From contig NZ_JACBZL010000001.1 of assembly GCF_013408445.1 (NCBI RefSeq), positions 1,798,001 to 1,862,000 on the forward strand: 64,000 nt of DNA, given 5' to 3'. Shown piece after piece: positions 49,384 through 58,044 of the stretch. The DNA comes from Corynebacterium tuberculostearicum. GTDB lineage: Bacteria > Actinomycetota > Actinomycetes > Mycobacteriales > Mycobacteriaceae. Under the pieces are notes generated by a model. The model worked only from the letters and a program-made list of their open reading frames with translations, was not told the origin of the DNA and searched no databases. Every line of letters begins with the position of its first letter. Positions within the stretch are counted from its first letter, which is position 1. A program made the translations under genes and the position numbers.

Positions 49384-50106
49384 ATGGCTGACCGCACACC
49401 GACCACCGCCACGCCCCCGGGGCGGGTGCTGGTCGTCGATGATGAACAACCCCTGGCTCAGATGGTGGCCTCCTACCTCATCCGGGCCGGCTTCGATACC
49501 CTCCAGGCGCACACCGGTACCCAGGCCGTGGACGAGACCCGTCGCTTTTCCCCCGATGTTGTGGTGCTGGATCTGGGGCTGCCCGAACTCGACGGCCTGG
49601 AGGTGTGCCGACGGATCCGCACCTTCTCGGACTGCTACATCCTCATGCTCACCGCGCGTGGCAGTGAGGACGACAAGATCAGCGGTTTGACCCTGGGGGC
49701 GGATGACTACATCACCAAACCTTTTAGCATCCGGGAACTGGTGACCCGGGTGCATGCGGTGCTGCGCCGTCCACGCACCAGCACCACCCCACCGCAGGTG
49801 ACCACCCCCTTGATCGTTGGTGACCTCATCCTTGACCCCGTCGCCCATGAGGTACGGGTGGGGGAGACGACCGTGGAGCTCACCCGCACGGAGTTCGAGC
49901 TGCTGGTTGCCCTGGCCCTGCGCCCCGGCCAGGTGCTGACCCGCCACGACCTGGTCACCGAGGTCTGGGACACCACCTGGGTCGGTGATGAACGCATCGT
50001 CGATGTCCACATCGGCAACTTGCGTCGCAAGCTCGGCACCGACACCCAGGGCCGGGGGTTTATCGACACCGTGCGTGGCGTGGGCTACCGGGTGGGGCAG
50101 CCATGA
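49384..50106 (+). CDS. copR: Copper-responsive response regulator CopR
   Basis: A 240-residue OmpR/PhoB-type regulator. The receiver has VLVVDDEQ at the start, phospho-acceptor Asp in VVVLDLGLP (about 62), MLTARG and the KPF lysine. The C-terminal winged helix has VELTRTEFELLVALALRPGQVLTR, DERIVDVHIGNLRRKLG and IDTVRGVGYR. The ATG at 49384 is chosen for the receiver start; there is no ribosome-binding site and a -10-like GATACT is 8 bases upstream, so translation may be leaderless. It overlaps copS by 4 bases. The tandem box upstream implies autoregulation. Confidence 0.93.
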   Translation: MADRTPTTATPPGRVLVVDDEQPLAQMVASYLIRAGFDTLQAHTGTQAVDETRRFSPDVVVLDLGLPELDGLEVCRRIRTFSDCYILMLTARGSEDDKISGLTLGADDYITKPFSIRELVTRVHAVLRRPRTSTTPPQVTTPLIVGDLILDPVAHEVRVGETTVELTRTEFELLVALALRPGQVLTRHDLVTEVWDTTWVGDERIVDVHIGNLRRKLGTDTQGRGFIDTVRGVGYRVGQP

Positions 50107-51230
50107 ATCACGGACCCGGCCTGACCTTCCGCTTCCTGGCCGCCCAGGTGTTGGTCGTGGTGATTAGCCTGCTGGTGGCCGCGGCCGTGGCCACGATGGT
50201 GGGCCCGACCCTGTTCCACGATCATATGCTGATGACCGGCCGGGAGGACCCTTCGCTGGAGCTGTTCCATGCCGAGCAGGCCTACCGGGGCGCCAACCTG
50301 ATCACCCTGGCCGTCGCCCTACCCACCGCCTTGATCAGTGCCCTGCTGGCCAGCCTGTGGTTATCGCGTCGTCTGCGCACCCCCCTGCAGGATCTCACCC
50401 GCGCCGCTACCAGCCTAACGGCCGGCAACTCCCGTATCCGCGTGCCCGCCGGAAAAGCAGGCCCCGAGGTCACCACCCTGGCGCATGCCTTCAACACCAT
50501 GGCCGACCGGCTGGAACACACCGAACAGGTCCGCCGCCAGATGCTCTCTGATCTGGCCCACGAAATGGGCACCCCCTTATCGGTGCTCACGGTCTACCTC
50601 GATGGTCTCCAGGACGGGGTCGTGGACTGGAATAATGCCACCCACACGATCATGGCTGACCAACTCACCCGCCTGACCCGGTTGATGGAAGACATTGACG
50701 ATGTTTCCCGGGCCCAGGAACGCCGGATCGATTTGGACCTGGCGGAGGAAGGGCTCGGGGATCTGCTCCATACCGCCGCTGCTGCCGCGGGGGAAGCTTA
50801 TGCTGACAAAGGCGTCGATTTACAGGTCGAGACCATTACGGACACCACCCGGGTGCTCGTGGACCGGCAACGCTTTGGCCAGGTGATGAGCAATCTCCTG
50901 TCGAACGCGCTACGGCACACCCCGGCCGGCGGGCAGGTCCGGATCAGCGTCCACCGACAGGGGGCGTCCACCGCGCTCATCCACGTCGCCGATGACGGCG
51001 AGGGCATCCCACCTGACCAGCTCGGACACATCTTCGAACGCTTCTACCGGGGGGATGCCGCCCGCAGCCGGGACAACGGCGGGGCCGGTATCGGTCTGAC
51101 CATCTCCAAGGCATTGATCGAGGCCCATGGCGGCACTCTCACCGCCACCTCCCCCGGACCCGGTCGCGGAGCGGTGTTTGCCCTCCGCCTCCCGCTGTCC
51201 CCTCCCGACAGTGAGGAGGCTGCTCGGTGA
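50103..51230 (+). CDS. copS: Copper-sensing histidine kinase CopS
   Basis: A 375-residue sensor kinase: helix 1 (FLAAQVLVVVISLLVAAAVATMV), a short extracytoplasmic loop with metal-type residues (FHDHMLMTGREDPSLELFHAEQ), helix 2 (ITLAVALPTALISALLASLWL), a HAMP domain, the phospho-acceptor His in DLAHEMGTPL (about 153) and an ATPase domain with NLLSNALRHTP, DDGEGIPPD and GGAGIGLTIS. The H-box reads HEMGTPL where HELRTPL is common. The three His and one Met in the loop are the likely copper ligands. It pairs with CopR by ATGA overlap. Confidence 0.92.
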   Translation: MNHGPGLTFRFLAAQVLVVVISLLVAAAVATMVGPTLFHDHMLMTGREDPSLELFHAEQAYRGANLITLAVALPTALISALLASLWLSRRLRTPLQDLTRAATSLTAGNSRIRVPAGKAGPEVTTLAHAFNTMADRLEHTEQVRRQMLSDLAHEMGTPLSVLTVYLDGLQDGVVDWNNATHTIMADQLTRLTRLMEDIDDVSRAQERRIDLDLAEEGLGDLLHTAAAAAGEAYADKGVDLQVETITDTTRVLVDRQRFGQVMSNLLSNALRHTPAGGQVRISVHRQGASTALIHVADDGEGIPPDQLGHIFERFYRGDAARSRDNGGAGIGLTISKALIEAHGGTLTATSPGPGRGAVFALRLPLSPPDSEEAAR

Positions 51231-51274
51231 CCACACCCTGCCCCGCGTGAGGGCCGTGCCCTTCACCCCTTGAA

Positions 51275-51330
51275 AATATACCCCGGGGGGGTATACGCTA
51301 GGGAATATACCCCAGGGGGGTATGCGCTAG
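51275..51330 (+). promoter_or_regulatory. Two tandem CsoR-like operators
   Basis: Two 27-bp copies, 25 bases identical, offset by 29 bases (51275-51301 and 51304-51330). Each has TATACCCC followed by a G-run and GTAT, a pseudo-palindrome like copper-responsive CsoR operators, then CGCTAG. They lie 43 bases before the small copper-protein gene, in the copS-to-chaperone gap. No csoR gene is in this window. Confidence 0.65.
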
Positions 51331-51373
51331 AGAGCGGCATCGCCGCACCCCACCGAACCGAAGGAGCTTTCCC

Positions 51374-51700
51374 ATGATCACCTCCCCGCCCCGCCTCTTG
51401 CCGATGGCCTCCCACGGCTGCAGCTGTTGCGGACCTGCCTCACGTGCCGACACCGCCTCCACCCCTGCCACCAGCGACTCGTCAGCAGGAGGGTCCTCCC
51501 CTAGCTACCAGGTCACCGGCCTGACCTGCGGGCACTGCGCGAAAAGCGTGACCCAGGCCCTTCAGGCCCTCCCCCAGGTCGACGACGTCCAGATTGATCT
51601 CGCTGCTGGTGAAGTTTCCACCGTCACGGTCACCGGTGTCGTACCTCCGGAGATGGTTCGCCGGGCCATCGAGGAGGCCGGCTACACCGTCTTATCCTGA
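51374..51700 (+). CDS. Small HMA-domain copper-binding protein (CopZ-like)
   Basis: A 108-residue cytoplasmic protein. Residues about 40-108 are a heavy-metal-associated domain with GLTCGHCAKSV (CxxC copper site) and the beta-alpha-beta course (VDDVQIDLAAGEVSTVTV, VRRAIEEAGYTV). The first 40 residues are extra and carry a second Cys-rich site, HGCSCCGPAS, joined by a Ser/Thr/Ala linker. It probably hands Cu(I) to the CopB ATPase encoded 51 bases downstream. GAAGGAG precedes the ATG at good distance. Tandem CsoR-like sites lie just upstream, so this gene and copB may answer to a different regulator from copRS. Confidence 0.88.
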   Translation: MITSPPRLLPMASHGCSCCGPASRADTASTPATSDSSAGGSSPSYQVTGLTCGHCAKSVTQALQALPQVDDVQIDLAAGEVSTVTVTGVVPPEMVRRAIEEAGYTVLS

Positions 51701-51751
51701 TCAGTTTTACCCATCATCTCGACCCCGACCGGGTTGAGCGAAAGGAACGTC

Positions 51752-53986
51752 ATGAGCACTCCCCACCATTCGGGTGATCACCATGGTGATCACCCCGCTC
51801 CGGAAACAGACCACACCCACCACCCGGATCATGCCGGCCAGGAACACCACGCGGATGCCGACACCCACGGCCAAGCGATGCCCCACGATCACCCACACTC
51901 CGCCCTGGACGAAGACCACCACGTTCATGGTCACGGCGAACACGCCGGACACAGCACCGCAATGTTTCGGGACCGCTTCTGGTGGTCGCTGATTCTGTCC
52001 ATTCCCGTCGTTATTTTCAGCCCCATGGTCGCCAACCTGCTCGGCTACCACCTCCCGGCATTCCCCGGATCCACCTGGATCCCCCCGGTGCTGGGCACGA
52101 TCATCTTCGTCTACGGCGGAACGCCTTTCCTCAAGGGCGGATGGAAAGAACTGAAATCCCGCCAACCCGGGATGATGCTCCTGATCGCCATGGCCATCAC
52201 CGTGGCGTTTGTCGCCTCCTGGGTCACCACTCTGGGGCTGGGCGGTTTTGAGCTGGACTTCTGGTGGGAGCTGGCCCTGCTGGTGACCATCATGCTGCTG
52301 GGCCACTGGCTGGAGATGTCCGCTCTCGGGGCCGCGTCCTCCGCGCTTGACGCGCTGGCTGCCCTGCTGCCGGATGAGGCCGAGAAAGTCATCGACGGGA
52401 CCACCCGCACCGTGGCCATCTCCGACCTGGTCGTCGACGACGTCGTGCTGGTGAGGGCCGGTGCCCGGGTGCCGGCCGACGGAACCATCCTCGATGGAGC
52501 CGCCGAATTCGATGAGGCGATGATCACCGGCGAATCCCGTCCCGTCTTCCGCGACACCGGTGACAAGGTGGTCGCTGGTACCGTGGCCACCGACAACACT
52601 GTCCGCATCCGGGTGGAGGCTACCGGCGGTGACACAGCCTTGGCCGGGATCCAACGCATGGTTGCCGACGCCCAGGAGTCCTCCTCCCGGGCCCAGGCCC
52701 TGGCGGATCGGGCGGCGGCGTTGTTGTTCTGGTTCGCGCTGATCTCCGCTCTGATCACCGCGGTGGTGTGGACCATTATCGGCAGCCCGGACGATGCCGT
52801 CGTGCGCACGGTCACGGTGCTGGTCATCGCCTGCCCGCATGCCCTGGGCCTGGCGATTCCGCTGGTCATTGCGATCTCCAGCGAGCGGGCCGCGAAATCC
52901 GGGGTGCTCATCAAGGACCGTATGGCGCTCGAGCGGATGCGCACCATCGACGTGGTGCTCTTCGACAAAACCGGCACCCTGACCGAGGGTGCGCACGCGG
53001 TCACCGGTGTCGCGGCAGCTGTCGGCGTCACCGAGGGAGAGCTGCTGGCCCTGGCCGCCGCCGCGGAGGCCGACAGTGAGCACCCCGTGGCCCGCGCCAT
53101 CGTGGCGGCCGCGGCCGCCCATCCCGAGGCCTCCCGTCGGCAAATCCGTGCAACTGGTTTCAGCGCCGCCTCCGGCCGGGGGGTCCGGGCCACTGTCGAT
53201 GGCGCTGAGATCCTCGTGGGCGGGCCGAACATGCTGCGCGAGTTCAACCTCACGACCCCGGCCGAGCTCACCGACACCACCAGCGCCTGGACCGGGCGTG
53301 GGGCCGGTGTGCTCCATATTGTCCGCGACGGTCAGATCATCGGTGCGGTGGCCGTCGAGGACAAGATCCGCCCCGAATCCCGCGCCGCTGTGAAAGCCCT
53401 GCAGGACCGCGGGGTGAAGGTCGCGATGATCACCGGCGACGCGCAGCAGGTGGCCCAGGCGGTTGGTCAGGACCTAGGCATTGATGAGGTCTTCGCCGAG
53501 GTCCTGCCCCAGGACAAAGACACCAAGGTCACGCAGCTGCAGGACCGGGGTTTGAGCGTGGCCATGGTCGGTGACGGTGTCAATGACGCCCCCGCTCTGA
53601 CCCGCGCGGACGTCGGTATCGCCATCGGTGCCGGCACGGATGTGGCCATGGAATCTGCCGGGGTGGTCCTAGCCAGTGATGACCCGCGGGCAGTGCTGTC
53701 GATGATTGAGCTGTCCCAGGCCAGCTACCGCAAGATGATCCAGAACCTGATCTGGGCCTCTGGCTACAACATCCTCGCTGTGCCGCTGGCCGCCGGAGTG
53801 CTCGCCTCGATCGGGTTCGTGCTGTCCCCGGCCGTGGGCGCGATCTTGATGTCTGCCTCGACCATCGTGGTGGCCCTGAACGCCCAGCTGTTGCGCCGCA
53901 TTGATCTGGATCCGGCTCACCTGGCTCCGACCGAGTCGAAAGAGGAACACGCCACGCCTACTTCGGCATCCACCGCCGTCCACTGA
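51752..53986 (+). CDS. copB: P1B-type copper-exporting ATPase CopB
   Basis: A 744-residue copper efflux ATPase. The N-terminus is a His/Asp-rich metal-binding tail of about 70 residues (GDHHGDHPAPETDHTHHPDH and more) in place of HMA domains. Six to eight helices surround the CPH motif (VIACPHALGLAIPL, about 361), the mark of CopB/P1B-3 ATPases rather than the CPC of CopA. The phosphorylation site is FDKTGTLTEG (about 405), with a GDGVNDAPAL hinge and MITGDAQQ. P1B-3 enzymes have been linked to Cu(II)/Ag. AAAGGAACGTC selects the ATG at 51752. The gene ends 39 bases before an IS6-type remnant. Confidence 0.94.
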   Translation: MSTPHHSGDHHGDHPAPETDHTHHPDHAGQEHHADADTHGQAMPHDHPHSALDEDHHVHGHGEHAGHSTAMFRDRFWWSLILSIPVVIFSPMVANLLGYHLPAFPGSTWIPPVLGTIIFVYGGTPFLKGGWKELKSRQPGMMLLIAMAITVAFVASWVTTLGLGGFELDFWWELALLVTIMLLGHWLEMSALGAASSALDALAALLPDEAEKVIDGTTRTVAISDLVVDDVVLVRAGARVPADGTILDGAAEFDEAMITGESRPVFRDTGDKVVAGTVATDNTVRIRVEATGGDTALAGIQRMVADAQESSSRAQALADRAAALLFWFALISALITAVVWTIIGSPDDAVVRTVTVLVIACPHALGLAIPLVIAISSERAAKSGVLIKDRMALERMRTIDVVLFDKTGTLTEGAHAVTGVAAAVGVTEGELLALAAAAEADSEHPVARAIVAAAAAHPEASRRQIRATGFSAASGRGVRATVDGAEILVGGPNMLREFNLTTPAELTDTTSAWTGRGAGVLHIVRDGQIIGAVAVEDKIRPESRAAVKALQDRGVKVAMITGDAQQVAQAVGQDLGIDEVFAEVLPQDKDTKVTQLQDRGLSVAMVGDGVNDAPALTRADVGIAIGAGTDVAMESAGVVLASDDPRAVLSMIELSQASYRKMIQNLIWASGYNILAVPLAAGVLASIGFVLSPAVGAILMSASTIVVALNAQLLRRIDLDPAHLAPTESKEEHATPTSASTAVH

Positions 53987-54025
53987 TCCACCACTTCTCT
54001 CCACTGCCCCCATATGACCCTGAAA

Positions 54026-54793
54026 GGTGCTGTTGGAAAGTTGGGGCAGTAGGAAGAGTGACGTGAAATAGTCACAGCCATGGGTATCTTCCCCGGTCGT
54101 CATTTCCCCGTGACATCATTCTGTGGGCAGTGGGTGGTACTGCCGCTACGGGGTGAGCTACCGCGCTCTGGCGGAAATGATGACTTCAGCGGGGCGTGCT
54201 GGTCGATCACACCACGATCTATCGCTGGTCCAGAAATACGCCCCTGAGCTGGACAAGCAAACACGGTGGTACCGGCAGGTACCTGACTGGCAGGCCAGTT
54301 CCTGGCGGGTGGATGAGACCTCTATCGGGCGATCACCGACGGTGGCCAGCCCCTGGACTTTTACCTCTCTCCGAAGCAGAACGTGGCCGCAGCGAAGTGT
54401 CTCCTGGCCAAGGCCGTCAGATCCAATGCGTCAGCCGAGTATCCCAGAGTGATCAACGGCGATAAAGCACCCTCCCTAGCTAGGGCAATCGCCGAGTTGA
54501 AGTCAGAGGGAATCTGCCCGCCAACAGTGGAACACCGGCAGGTGAAATACCTCAACCACATCCTGGAAGGCGACCATGGTCGGCTGAAGCGGATCCTCGG
54601 GCCGAAAGGGATGGAGGCGATGTACTCATTGCGGAAAGGGCAAGGTGTGATGTTTGCCTACGGGCAACCGACCCCGGACGCGGTGATCGTCAACCGGGTC
54701 TTCGAGACGGCCTAACAACGCCCACACGCAGCGGCCGTCAGGGAATGAGAAACTGAGTCTTCGCTGCTCTCCGCCCAACTTTGCAACAGCACT
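54026..54793 (+). mobile_element. Decayed IS6-family insertion sequence
   Basis: Terminal inverted repeats are visible: GGTGCTGTTGGAAAGTTGGG at the left and the complement of GTGCTGTTGCAAAGTTGGG at the right (about 54774-54793). The transposase inside is broken. The right end lies 2 bases from the stop codon of the LURP-one-like gene. No clear 8-bp target duplication flanks it, so one side has probably been rearranged or deleted. Confidence 0.75.
54080..54715 (+). pseudogene. IS6-family transposase, frameshifted
   Basis: Pieces in several frames rebuild an IS6/IS26-type transposase: MGIFPGRHFP, then RDIILWAV, CRYGVSYRALAEMM, then VDHTTIYRW-like, KYAPELDKQTRWYRQVPDWQASSWRVDET, and after another shift LARAIAELKSEGICPPTVEHRQVKYLNHILEGDHGRLKRILGPKG to NRVFETA. 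At least three frameshifts are present, and after RILGPKG the sequence jumps to MEAMYSLRKGQG, skipping about 10-15 residues. It cannot make an active enzyme. Confidence 0.75.
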
Positions 54794-54795
54794 TT

Positions 54796-54842
54796 CTAGT
54801 CGCTGTTCTTCTGCTTAGTGCGCAGCATATCCATGCTCATCA
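54796..54842. repeat. Right copy of 47-bp direct repeat bracketing the copper block
   Basis: The final 15 codons and stop of the LURP-one-like gene. One base differs from the copy at 46280-46326. It lies 2 bases from the right end of the IS6-type remnant. Confidence 0.85.
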
Positions 54843-55374
54843 CAGCGCCGAGGATGGCAGCGTGCTGTTGCTCGTTGAGCCCCGCGGTGATGGCCAGGCA
54901 GTACGTATTTTTGCCCATGAAGTAGTTGCCCACGCCGGTCCACTCGTTGGTGACGTTGGCAAGCCGGCGGCCCCGCGAGGTAATAGTCAAATTCCAATCC
55001 CAGAAGTCGCCGCGAATTTCGACGTCGGCAAAGCCCTCCATGGTCAAGTCCAACTTTGTCTTGAGCATGGAGAAACGCTTGGTAATGACGGCCATGGGCT
55101 TTTCGATTCCCGGCAAGTGCACCTCATAGGTATCCCGCAGAAAATTCGGCGGGTCCGAAATCGTCATGACCGTCTGTAGCGGGTTGCCTTCAGCATCCGT
55201 GATGGCAACCTCCAAGCTGCGAGAGGATTTAAACACCATGTCTTTGAGACTGGTGGATTGCAGGATAGTGCCCACAGGAGTGCCGTCTAGATCGGTGATC
55301 ATGAACTGATCGTTGAGGAAGGACTTGGTCTGGGTAATTACGAGCTCATCTAGCGTGAACAAATTTTGCGTCAT
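54796..55374 (-). CDS. LURP-one-related (scramblase-like) protein
   Basis: A 192-residue protein of the LURP-one/tubby-C-terminal-like beta-barrel type: FTLDELVITQTKSFLNDQFMITDLDG, VFKSSRSLEVAITDAEGNPLQTVM, VITKRFSMLKTKLDLTMEG and WDWNLTITSRGRRLANV. Related phospholipid-scramblase-like domains bind membranes, but the bacterial role is unknown. The ATG at 55374 is chosen because the barrel begins there and TAAAGT stands 7 bases upstream, as for a leaderless message; the longer frame to 55461 is unlikely. Its last 15 codons are duplicated at 46280-46326 on the far side of the copper block. Confidence 0.75.
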   Translation of the reverse strand: MTQNLFTLDELVITQTKSFLNDQFMITDLDGTPVGTILQSTSLKDMVFKSSRSLEVAITDAEGNPLQTVMTISDPPNFLRDTYEVHLPGIEKPMAVITKRFSMLKTKLDLTMEGFADVEIRGDFWDWNLTITSRGRRLANVTNEWTGVGNYFMGKNTYCLAITAGLNEQQHAAILGAVMSMDMLRTKQKNSD

Positions 55375-55402
55375 GCCAGCCACTTTAAGGCAGATTACGG
55401 AT

Positions 55403-56599
55403 TTATTCCTCCTCCCTAGGGGTGGTTTTCTGCTGGCGCATGAGTTCTTGCGCCTCCTCATAAGCTCGGGCGCGGTGGGAGGTCATGGTTTGGGCGAAGG
55501 TCTGCACCCAATTCTTGTTCTTGAGCGCCAGCGGGCCGGAGGGCTCGGTGGTGGTCCAGGTGCCATCCTCAAAAAGCCAGATGATGTCGCGCGTATGTGG
55601 ATCCATGACATAAAAGGCCCGGCCATCGGTCTTTACGTTGTGGTGGTGCTGGCATAAGCAGGCGAGGTTGGCCGGGGTGGTCGGCCCGCCGTCCGCGTGG
55701 TTGATGCGGTGATCCTTCTGGCAGGCGGATGCCGGGCGGTTGCAGCCGGGGTAGCGGCAGGTGCCGTCGAAACCTTCCAGGTACGCGGCCATGGCGGCGG
55801 GAGTGACATAGCCCTTGACCTGGTGGTTAGGGTCCATCTCTCGGATTTTAGTGTAGGGCAGCGCATTGGAGCGCGCCGGGTCGAGCCAGCCTACGGACTC
55901 AATAAATGCCGGGGAATTGGGCACGTCGGTGGCCTTGTAGGCGTTGAGAATGATCTCGGGGGCTTGGGTGCGGCCGGTGAGGAGTGCAATGGCGGCGTCG
56001 GCAAGCGAGCAATCTAGCTCCAGCGCGGTCTGCCGGACGCACTTATCGACGCTTGCGATAACCGCCGGGTCCGCACTCAAAGTCACCGCCGAGGTGTTAT
56101 CGCCCCAATTTTCCATGGTGTAGCGCGGCTGTGTAGGGCCCTGGGTGACGGCTAGCGTGTCATCGGCGAGGTTGATGAGCTCGTTGAGCTTGCGCTTGAT
56201 CTGCGCCTGTGTGCGCATGGCCTGGTTGGGCCGGGTAGGGGTGAGGTAAGCGGTGAGCTGCTCATCGATGCGCGCCACCACCTCTGGCGTCGGATTGCCC
56301 AAGCGGTTGAGGGACTTATTGATGGCAATAATCCGGTCGAGGTCCAAGTGGTAGAGGCGGTGCTGCAGCGCTTGGAGTTCGGGTAGCTCCTCCAAGCGGT
56401 GCAGTGCCATGAGGATATGGCCAATCCGGCCTTCATTAACGCCGGTGGTGCGGTAGAGGGATTGGGTAACTAATTCGAAATCAGAATCGAGATCCGGGAC
56501 TTGGTTCACCCAGAACTCGTATTCCGCCTTTCGTATCTCAAAGGCTAAGCGTGTGGTGGGGTCGGTGGTATTGGTCGTGGAAAAGTAGGGTTCTTCCAT
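55403..56599 (-). CDS. DUF222/HNH endonuclease-domain protein
   Basis: A 398-residue protein. The long helical N-terminal part is like the DUF222 region common in actinobacteria. The C-terminal HNH domain (about 277-320) reads CRYPGCNRPASACQKDHRINHADGG, then TTPANLACLCQHHHNVK, with the zinc Cys pair and the HNH residues intact. Such genes occur in many copies in Corynebacterium and Mycobacterium, and their function is mostly unknown: a nuclease is expected, and mobile-element association is frequent. A perfect 7-bp inverted repeat lies 23 bases before the start. No second copy is visible in this window. Confidence 0.85.
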   Translation of the reverse strand: MEEPYFSTTNTTDPTTRLAFEIRKAEYEFWVNQVPDLDSDFELVTQSLYRTTGVNEGRIGHILMALHRLEELPELQALQHRLYHLDLDRIIAINKSLNRLGNPTPEVVARIDEQLTAYLTPTRPNQAMRTQAQIKRKLNELINLADDTLAVTQGPTQPRYTMENWGDNTSAVTLSADPAVIASVDKCVRQTALELDCSLADAAIALLTGRTQAPEIILNAYKATDVPNSPAFIESVGWLDPARSNALPYTKIREMDPNHQVKGYVTPAAMAAYLEGFDGTCRYPGCNRPASACQKDHRINHADGGPTTPANLACLCQHHHNVKTDGRAFYVMDPHTRDIIWLFEDGTWTTTEPSGPLALKNKNWVQTFAQTMTSHRARAYEEAQELMRQQKTTPREEE

Positions 56600-56621
56600 G
56601 GCGCATCGTACCTAAATAATC

Positions 56622-56646
56622 GTGTGAACTTGTGTACGATTCACAC
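56622..56646. promoter_or_regulatory. Inverted repeat upstream of the HNH gene
   Basis: GTGTGAA (56622-56628) and TTCACAC (56640-56646), perfect, 11-base spacer. The centre (GAACTTGTGTACGA) also partly resembles an actinobacterial LexA box. It is in the promoter position of the HNH gene. Confidence 0.4.
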
Positions 56647-56694
56647 CTTATAACATCCCTCGGACACGAGCCCCTTCCTTCGTATTTACACAGC

Positions 56695-57495
56695 TCAAGA
56701 GCTATATTCTGGATCCTTGGTGGGCAGAGTAATTTCGCTTCTTTGTGCCGCATATTTCTTCTCTTGCTTGCGTATGAAACGCAGGCCCCAGATAATCAGT
56801 GTCCACGTAATGAGAGCGGTAAGGAAAAAGGTCACCGGCCAATCACCCGTAATGATCAGCGAGGCATTGAACAGGGTATGTAGGGCGATACCGGCCAGCC
56901 AGAATCCGGCCACCTGCCAATACCCGTGGCGCGCGCCCGCATAGAGCTTGCCGACGCCCCATGCCGCAACCCCCGTATACAGTGCATGGCTAAAGGCGCC
57001 AGTGAAGAATCGTCCGATACCAGTAATGATGACGCCCCAGAGGTCGCCGTCCAAGTTATCGATGGCCGCGTGGAGGATGAACGGCACATTTTCCATGGCA
57101 TCAAAACCAAGGCCTATGGCCATGCCGATCGCGGCGGCTTGGTAGGGATGCCGCACGTTCTTAAAGGCTGCAACGATAATGACAACGCCGAGGAGCTTGA
57201 TGGTTTCCTCCGGAAGCGGCGAGTAAAAGGCGGCGTCTAGGTGGGTGAGCCCCAGCTTGTCTGAGATGCCCACCATCTGGTCATTGAGGCTTACCACCAC
57301 CGGCTGGGCGAGCGCACCCCATAGGATGCCTTGCCACATCGGCCGCGGCTTGAACCACAACAATCCCAGCCCGAGCGTCAGGCCCGCGCAGATGAGCGCG
57401 CCGAGGAGTCCGACCTCGGTAAAACGGCGATCAACAAAGAAAAAGCCGGAAACTACCAGGCCGAAAGCGATAGATAGCCAGTACAGATTCTTCAT
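56695..57495 (-). CDS. PrsW-family intramembrane metalloprotease
   Basis: A 266-residue protein with about eight helices. The catalytic EE motif is PLPEETIKLLGVV, followed by GLGFDAMENVPF and the His segments TGAFSHALYTGV and ALHTLFN expected of PrsW proteases, which cut anti-sigma factors or other membrane proteins. It overlaps the upstream exported-protein gene by ATGA, suggesting a pair. No sigma or anti-sigma gene is nearby, so the substrate is unknown. The C-terminal tail is basic and cytoplasmic. Confidence 0.88.
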   Translation of the reverse strand: MKNLYWLSIAFGLVVSGFFFVDRRFTEVGLLGALICAGLTLGLGLLWFKPRPMWQGILWGALAQPVVVSLNDQMVGISDKLGLTHLDAAFYSPLPEETIKLLGVVIIVAAFKNVRHPYQAAAIGMAIGLGFDAMENVPFILHAAIDNLDGDLWGVIITGIGRFFTGAFSHALYTGVAAWGVGKLYAGARHGYWQVAGFWLAGIALHTLFNASLIITGDWPVTFFLTALITWTLIIWGLRFIRKQEKKYAAQRSEITLPTKDPEYSS

Positions 57496-57926
57496 GCTTT
57501 TTCTACCTCCTGGGCAAGTTCTTCAGCCCGCGGTCCGTGCAAGGAGAGGAACGTGGTGAGGCCATCGCCCTCAATGCTGATGGCTACGAGGTCGCCATCG
57601 CTAAGCGTGCGCTTATCCCCGTCGCGGTCGATGTCTCCTTCCGGTATGGCCGTACCTTCCCCCATTGCCCGGAGGTACCGGCGGGTGGCTTGGTCTTTGT
57701 CCTGTACGCCGACTTCTTTAGCGCGGATCTGGGTGCCGTCACAGTCCCAGCGTGGTTCACTGCTGGTGGAGCCATCTTCTTCCGTGCAGGATAATCCGGG
57801 GATGCGGGCCGAGCCGACCTGCACTTCAGACGTAGGGTTGTCATAAAAGTCTGGCAGGAGTGCATTGGTGCCGTAGATGGCGCCAAATACTACGCCCGCC
57901 GCGAGGATGAGTGGTGTGCTTTTCAT
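57492..57926 (-). CDS. Membrane-anchored or exported protein of unknown function
   Basis: A 144-residue protein with an N-terminal hydrophobic segment (STPLILAAGVVFGAIYGTNALL) that could be a signal peptide or anchor, then a polar domain with SARIPGLSCTEEDGSTSSEPRWDCDG (two Cys, likely a disulfide) and an acidic DRDGDKRTLSDGDLV stretch. No family recognised; the compact SCTE/WDCDG pattern resembles small DUF4333-like cell-surface domains only loosely. It overlaps the PrsW gene, so it may be a partner or substrate of that protease (inference). Confidence 0.7.
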   Translation of the reverse strand: MKSTPLILAAGVVFGAIYGTNALLPDFYDNPTSEVQVGSARIPGLSCTEEDGSTSSEPRWDCDGTQIRAKEVGVQDKDQATRRYLRAMGEGTAIPEGDIDRDGDKRTLSDGDLVAISIEGDGLTTFLSLHGPRAEELAQEVEKA

Positions 57927-58044
57927 GCCTTCAACGCTAGGTACGCACTGCTCAGCGCGGTATCCTCCGCGGGGAGGATTAGGCCGGTCGCAGGGAGGAT
58001 TTCTTCCCCATAAGTTTCCTTAAGCCCTGTGATAGGTTGGGTGC

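Noticed and set aside
56622..56646. GlxR (CRP-type) site
   Set aside because: TGTGA and TCACA halves are present but 13 bases apart instead of 6.
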